Shown: one piece after another, positions 58,354 to 64,000 of the stretch
How positions within the stretch are numbered: the first letter of the stretch is position 1
Layout of the letters: each line of letters starts with the position of its first letter
From: Hyaloscypha bicolor E
Taxonomy: Eukaryota > Ascomycota > Leotiomycetes > Helotiales > Hyaloscyphaceae
DNA length: 64,000 nt
Direction: 5' to 3'
NCBI RefSeq assembly: GCF_002865645.1
Contig: NW_020194643.1
Span: forward strand, 124,001 to 188,000
Notes under the pieces: model-generated
Told to the model about the DNA's origin: nothing
What the model saw: the letters and a program-made list of their open reading frames with translations, nothing else
Database searches by the model: none
Made by a program: the position numbers and the translations under genes

Positions 58354-60297
58354 ATGATGGACGAAAAACGCTCTGGTGTCGAGACGCCACTCTATCCCTA
58401 CGAGGAGGATGGAATTATTACCTCAGGGAACCGCCATTTCACCGGTGAACGTGATGTCTTTGGGAATGAAGAAACCCACCAGATCAAGTATAAGACTTTG
58501 AGCTGGCAGCTGGTGGCCGTTCTCATGATTGCCGAGATCGTCTCGAATGGCATGCTCAGTCTTCCCAGCAGTGGCGGTGTCGTTGGTGTAAGTCATCGTT
58601 GCACATATAGACATGGGGACCATCTAATGCTTTTCAACAGCTCATTCCTAATGTCATCCTTATCGTGGTAGGTATTCTTACTGGCTTCAAGGAGAATAGG
58701 CTTCTGATCTGATCCATAGTTTCTGGGCATTTTCGGCACTTTAACGGCTTATCTGTTGGTTCAATTGTAAGTGCATTTGCGTTTATAACGTGTCATTTCA
58801 CGCTCATAGCTTTGGATTTCTATCACGTCACTGCACTTTTACCAATATTGCAACAATGCGGTTTTGCAGGGAACCCGGCAAAAATCTTATATCTGTCCTA
58901 CCCACGATGGTGTCCCCGAGTGGCAAGCACGCTGTTTGAACGCTCTCTTCTTCCATCTTGCTTTGCCACAAGGGCTCAGTATACCTCGTTGTTGGACAAA
59001 TTCTATTGTATGATTAGCTCACCTTGGTACTTGACTTCATGGATGTATCTACTGCTGCTTAAAGGAAAATTTGCTTCTTGCGCCGAGGGTAGTTAACTGA
59101 AGAGGGGGCGAAGATTACTCCGAATGATTCCCCAGCTTTTATTACTGGCATTCATGAGCAGAAGCACTACTAAAACCAAGTAGTAAGCTCAACCATCCCG
59201 AGGTTCACAACATGGGAGATGCAGGGTACATCATCTTTGGTGTTGTGGGGAGAGAAATTCTTTCAGCAGGAACCGTTATCTTTGCAGTCTTTGCAACGGG
59301 TGGCCAACTTCTTGCTGGCCAAATCGCTCTGGGTGTCCTATCAGACTCCCGCCTTTGCCTCATGCTCTATACCGGAATCTTCACCATCCCAACTCTTATT
59401 TTCAGCTTCCCCCGCACTCTCGATCGCCTCTCATGGCTCTCAGTCCCCAGCGTCTTCTCCATCCTCATTGCCGGCATCGTCGGCATGATCGGTGCTGGAA
59501 TCAACCCGCTCGAGGGCCGAACCACCAGTTTGTTCCTCCAGCCCACTTTCGTCAATGCCTTCGTCTCAGTCACCAACCCCGTCTTTGCGTACGCCGGCCA
59601 TTTCATGTTCTTCATCCTCATCTCAGAAATGCGCAACCCGAAGGATGCTATGAAAGCCGCATACACCTTGCAGATCTTCGCTACTACCTATTACGCAGTG
59701 TTTGCAATCGTCACTCACTGGTACCTCGGTGACGGCGTTGTGAGCCCGAGTTTCTCTAGCCTGCCACCCGTGTGGGCGAAAGCGGCGTACGGCATCGCGA
59801 TCCCAAACTTCTTGATCGCTGGAAGCTTGTACGCGCACACAGCAGCGAAATTAATCTTCCTACGCCTCTTCCGTAATTCGGAGCATCTGCACAGCCATAC
59901 TTTGATAGGCTGGGGGACGTGGACCGTCCTAATTCTGATCATGAACGCCGCATCCTTCGTCCTGGCTGTCGGGGTGCCGATCTTCTCCTACTTGATCGGG
60001 ATTGCGGCGTCGCTGTTTGCAAGTTGGTATACGTATGGTATCGCGGGCGCTTTCTGGCTGCATGATTCTTACTACCTGAGTGGTGACGGTGTGAGGGCGT
60101 GGAAGCGCAGACCGACGATGTTTGTGTTGAGTGTGTTGACGTTTGCGGCTGGAGGGTTTATTTGTGTTGCGGGAACGTATGTGATTGTTACATTGATCAT
60201 ATCGGCGTATAATAGTGGATGTGAGTTTCTCTTACTTCAAGTCGAAGATGTCGTGCTAACAAAGTGGGTAGCGGTTCCACCACCATTCCAATGCTGA
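58354..60297 (+). CDS. Amino-acid permease of the Aa_trans (AVT/Mtr-like) family
   Basis: Exons 58354-58587, 58641-58667 (27 nt), 58720-58766, 59184-60220 and 60272-60297 join to 1371 nt, or 456 aa. The N-terminal tail is hydrophilic; the first helix has the family pattern AEIVSNGMLSLPSSGGVVG. Splicing exon 3 to exon 4 restores AYLLVQFKLNHPEVHNMGDAGYIIFG, the usual second-loop block. About ten or eleven helices follow. The last intron (60221-60271) is 51 bp without stops and is easily missed; removing it gives the end SGSVPPPFQC. The family carries neutral and aromatic amino acids across the plasma or vacuolar membrane with protons. Intron 3 is 417 bp, far longer than any other here. The stop lies 40 bp from a Tc1-type element. 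Confidence 0.9.
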
Positions 60298-60336
60298 TGA
60301 AGCTGAGCTATGAATACCATGTGCAGTACGTAGATA

Positions 60337-62397
60337 GCGGCATAAAGTATCGGGAATACAGGGCATTATTTTATGAAGGCCACTAAATGCCCTGTAAGGT
60401 CTTACTTTAATCTCCCTGTAGCTATTCCTGGTTCCCTGTAAGCCCTATAAGGGTCCCCTGAAAGTGTGGCTTACCCCGCTATTACTTAATAAGCCTCTGA
60501 TTTTGATTATTTTTTAATAACTTTGATTCTAATATATAGTAATTTTCTCTTCCCCCTTTTTCCTCCCTTCTTTATACTTATTACCCCCTTCTAAACGAAT
60601 TATCTCTTTCACGTAATAAGGAATTGCCTCAATCCACTCCTGAATCTTACTTTAGGGTAAGTCTTGCTAGTACTTCTCCCACCTTGCTTTAAGCTTCTTT
60701 CTATTAGTTATTAGCCCCCGCTTTATTATTTCCTTTTTCATATAAAACCAAGCCTTCTCAATTATATTAAGATTAGGTAAGTTTACTAGCCAGAGCATTT
60801 TTATAATCCTCTATAAGCTATAAACTGCTCCTTAGTAATAAGATTTATATACTAGTATATTATTCTCCTGAATAATCATATTAGGTTAATTCTTTTAGTA
60901 TTCCCTTATAAAGGGCAAAAGCTTCTCAATAAGGATCTTCTTTTAATATCTATACTAATTAATCCCGCCTCGACCATTCTTTACTACAAATACACTAGTA
61001 GCCTCGTTATGCTTCCAAGTTTTTTATATCCCTCCAAGAGCCCGTCTATATACCTTTATCTAATCCCTTAGCCACTTCCTTTACTCCTTTTCCCACTTCT
61101 GTTTATTCGCCTTCTTAATTAACGAATTCCTTGTATCCAAATTAGCCTTTCTTTCTTTCTTCTCTTAAGAAGTTTCCTTCTCCCATATATAGCAAGGCCC
61201 CTTCTTATTATATAAAAACAATCCCCAGAATATAAATTCAGAAAAGCCTTTCTAATATTATTTTATATAATACTTATTATATACTTCTCCAGATAATCTC
61301 TATACTCTTCTCTTTCCTCTTATACTTCCCAATTATACCATAGTTTCGTCCATAAAAATAATATCCTTCTATTCCTCAAGTATCTAATATTCTCTCTCTA
61401 AATACCAAGCCAATCGCTCCGCTATATTTAGCTTATTTAAACCAGGTTTGACTATTAATTTATATTAAGAGTAGCCTATATACGTAAGAACCTTCTAAAT
61501 TATTCTTGGTATAATCTCATAATCCCGCTTTCTTACTTCTTTTATAATTATTATATAAGAAAAGCCTTTTATAATAGAATTTTGAAGAATAACTTTCAAA
61601 ATATACTTAATTACTTTAGAGAAGATTATAGATCGACCAGATCTTAGTATATTAAGTATATGGGAGACCTCTAAAGGTATATTCTTATTCTCTACCTATC
61701 TACGCTCCCTAGCCATAGCTGCGAGTTAATAAAGAGCTATTTTGGGTACTCCTATAGCTTCTCTGATTTGTCCCAAAGACTTCTTGTCCTCAAGTATATA
61801 AATAGCCTTGATTCTGGCACTAGTAGAGTACTCTTTGGGCCCAAGAGTAGCAAGTATAAAGGCAGTTAATAAAGCAGGTAATAAAAGGGCTGGTTTAGCT
61901 GAATTATTATCTGAATTATCCGAATCTGATAGTAAATTATACCATACATCCTTTTTATCTTCGGTATATTCGTTATCTAACGAATTGGGAGAAGAGGCGA
62001 GCTCTGATTAGCCATCTAATAAGTCAGGGAAGTCAAATAGACCTCCAAAAGTAGCTATAATAATAATTAAACTAAAATTGAAAAGCAATAAAGTATATTT
62101 AATAAATTAGAATTAGAATTCAGAACCAAGTATATATAAAGAGGTATGTATTAGGGCTAATTACCCCCCCTTTACTCGCTATTAATTAGTAGACTCGCCT
62201 ATATTTATGGGCGTTTGGGGGCGTTTAGCACCTGTTAAGCTGCATAAGCCCATATTAAGCCTTCAGGGCACTTTTAGTAAGCTTATAGGGGCTTACAGGG
62301 GACTGGGACTAGCTACAGGGATATTAAAGTAAGACCTTACAGGGCATTTAGTGGCCCTCATAAAATAATGCCCTGTATTCCCGATACTTTATGCCAC
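60337..62397 (-). mobile_element. RIP-degraded Tc1/mariner element with long inverted ends
   Basis: The ends are inverted copies of at least 85 bp, starting G(C/T)GGCATAAAGTATCGGG (left at 60337, right complement ending 62397) and continuing through ACAGGGCATTATTTTATGA, TGCCCTGTAAGGTCTTAC and CCCTGTAGCTA. The left flank is TA; the right flank reads GA, so the target duplication is not clean. The interior is AT-rich with a decayed transposase on the minus strand. The insertion sits just behind the permease stop codon and may supply its transcript end. Confidence 0.83.
60550..61990 (-). pseudogene. Relic of Tc1/IS630-type DD34E transposase
   Basis: Minus-strand blocks appear in order: an N-terminal HTH-like part (SARIKAIYILEDKKSLGQIREAI), IIFMDETMV-stop-LGSIRGKRE (first catalytic Asp in DET, near 61340), MIIQENNILVYKS (second Asp changed to Asn, near 60870), and LPNLNIIEKAWFYMKKE (Glu). 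Exactly 34 residues separate the altered Asp from the Glu, defining the DD34E class. Numerous stops and the D-to-N change make it dead. Confidence 0.82.
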
Positions 62398-62985
62398 GAT
62401 CTCCGTAACGTACTCTCTCTGCGCATGTATATTTACAATACAATTCGAATTTATCTCGATTTACTATACCATAATGTATGATTGCGAGTTTTACCCCACC
62501 CATTTCATGCCTGCAGACCTGAAATGATGCATAGCAGCCAAAATCTTCACTAAAATCAAACTTCCAAACTTGACCGAAGGTGATACACACTTGCTTTGCC
62601 GAAAAACGACTTTAAGCAGTGATGTTATTGGGCTTGTTCATATTACATGAGGCTGAAATAAATCCCCCAAGAAGTGATCCACGCCGCTCGAGAAGTTCTC
62701 CCGTACATTGTTCAGAACACCTGTACCGGATCTACATGGTGTGGCGTCGGCGGGGTAGGAAAGGCGGGTTGGCATTCGACCTCACTCGTGGCTAAACACA
62801 TTGTTACGTGCGCATGAAGCTCCAAGTTTTAGGTCATGAATTCGTAACGCTAGGTAAACAAAGAGGTATCTAAAATCCATCTATAGTTAACACCTTTCCG
62901 CGCTTGCCGTTGTCCTGTGTATACCTTCCATCTAAACACCAAATATTATCAACTGACTTCCCTCCATCCCCAACCCTTGTCGACG
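62398..62985. other. Spacer between Tc1 element and GH76 gene
   Basis: 588 bp with no gene seen; presumably the 3' flank of the GH76 gene. Confidence 0.5.
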
Positions 62986-64000
62986 TCACGACACACACGC
63001 TGCACCAACAATCGCATCAAGCGCAGAACTCTGCGTCTCCACCGTCGCGACCACATTGGCCTGCCCACTCCAAACAAGCCCCAGTTGATTATTAACCCCC
63101 TTATCTTTCGCCCAGATCTCATTCGCGTTATTCTGCAAAAAGCTCACAAATTGAGTCTTCAAGTTCGCCGGCAGGACATTCGCTCTATTGACCAAGAACT
63201 GGATATTCCGTCCATAGATGCCTTTGAATTGCGAGAGATCCGTGCTGCAGTTCGGTTCGCATGTTTCGTGGAGGATCATTTGAGAGTTGTTGGCATAGTG
63301 AGCCATTGACGCAGTAGCCAAAGTATTGGCCAGATTATTGTACTTCGGATCGCCCGTGGACCAAGTCAGCTCTGCCAGACCGGAGAGGATGACGCCCTGG
63401 TTGTAGGTCCATCCTTCTGTGCCGCTGTTCTGGCAAGGCTTGACGTCGATGTTCAGACCGTCGTTGATGATGTTCTTTGAGTTGATCATGCCGGAGGCCA
63501 TGAACCAGTCGTAGGCTTCCATGGCCATAGTGAAGTATTCGCTGTTTGTTGGAATTCGATTGGCGAGTTTTACCGAAGCTGTTAGGAAGAGCTCGTTTGC
63601 GATGGCGTTCACGGAGGTTTTGGCGAAGTCCCACCTGGAAGATGTGATGTTAGTGAGGTGGCGGCGGGGGGACGGGGAGGGAAAGGGGGACAAACCAAAT
63701 TCCACCAGAGCAGGGTGTGGTGTTCCATACGCTCTTGGGGTCTTCGTATATCTCGGCTGCTTTATTAAGATATTCCACCTTCCCCGTGACATCATACACC
63801 TTTATCCAAGCCAACACCCACCATAACTCATCATCGTAGAAGGTGTTCAAGAATGAGCCTCGAGGAGAGAAAGGCGAGGTCGCGACTTTTAGTGTGTTGG
63901 CGAAGATGGTGAGGATTTCCGAGTTGTGCCCGGGGAAGGAGTTCTCATAGTCTGCGAGCATGGTGATGACATTTGCACTGTTCCACCAGTGGGCAGTGAA
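62986..64000 (-). CDS. Glycoside hydrolase family 76 (mannan endo-1,6-alpha-mannosidase), C-terminal part
   Basis: Two exons are visible: 63696-64000 (continues beyond the right edge) and 62986-63634; the 61-bp intron starts with GTTTGT. About 318 residues are present. Family motifs are AHWWNSANVITMLADYE, FYDDELWWVLAWIKVYD (the paired Asp residues are the catalytic pair of GH76), CSGGIWWDFAK, NELFLTASVKLANR, GTEGWTYNQGVILSGLAELT and HETCEPNCSTDLSQFKGI. The enzymes act at the cell surface on alpha-1,6-mannan, either to degrade mannan or to link GPI proteins into the wall (Dcw1/Dfg5 type). This copy ends shortly after the catalytic barrel (DAIVGAACVS) with no hydrophobic GPI tail, so it looks secreted. 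The signal peptide lies outside the window. Confidence 0.92.

Noticed and set aside
61808..62011. Plus-strand 67-codon frame within the Tc1 element
   Set aside because: It is antisense to the transposase N-terminal region and is a shadow frame.

Overview
The window looks like nuclear DNA of a filamentous ascomycete. Gene models need many short introns (about 43-130 bp, usually GT-AG, often with a CTAAC-type branch site). The protein families are typical of moulds: HET domain, Zn2Cys6 regulator, rhodopsin-domain (SAT4/PTH11-like) membrane protein, GPR1/FUN34/YaaH acetate transporter, GH76 mannanase. TpA-rich tracts of about 20 % GC carrying relics of transposons full of stops point to repeat-induced point mutation (RIP). 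A Leotiomycetes/Helotiales origin is my guess from the look of the families; no search was run.

0-15.5 kb: the N-terminal part of a gamma-glutamyltransferase leaves the left edge on the minus strand. Next to it is a decayed gene with an 'RAFVDLT' start. A five-exon minus-strand gene then encodes a very divergent histone H2B-like protein. After it come an unassigned 657-aa coiled-coil protein, a GPI-anchored cysteine-rich surface protein, and a two-repeat Cys/His-rich protein followed directly by its own broken tandem copy.

15.6-29.1 kb: a compact group reads hydrolase (-), SDR (+), Zn2Cys6 regulator (-), EthA-like Baeyer-Villiger monooxygenase (+). These activities would oxidise an alcohol to a ketone, the ketone to an ester, and cleave the ester. 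Both divergent promoters carry inverted ATTCCG...CGGAAT sites, which suggests one shared regulator. A 590-bp hAT-type non-autonomous element with an 8-bp target duplication separates this group from a nitrilase with an unusual duplicated insert, followed by a full HET-domain gene.

30-51 kb: a dead S10 carboxypeptidase, a six-exon FAD monooxygenase, an 8.8-kb RIP-degraded element with 73-bp inverted ends, an FMN reductase, an acetate-type transporter, a HET C-terminal relic, and a rhodopsin-domain membrane protein with a GC-AG intron.

51.9-64 kb: a 5.2-kb inverted-repeat transposon with an integrase-type relic, an amino-acid permease, a Tc1/mariner relic with long inverted ends, and the C-terminal part of a GH76 alpha-1,6-mannanase that runs off the right edge.

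All exon borders were placed by eye from splice signals, frame continuity and family motifs. For the multi-exon genes given as complete, the exon lengths sum to a multiple of three.
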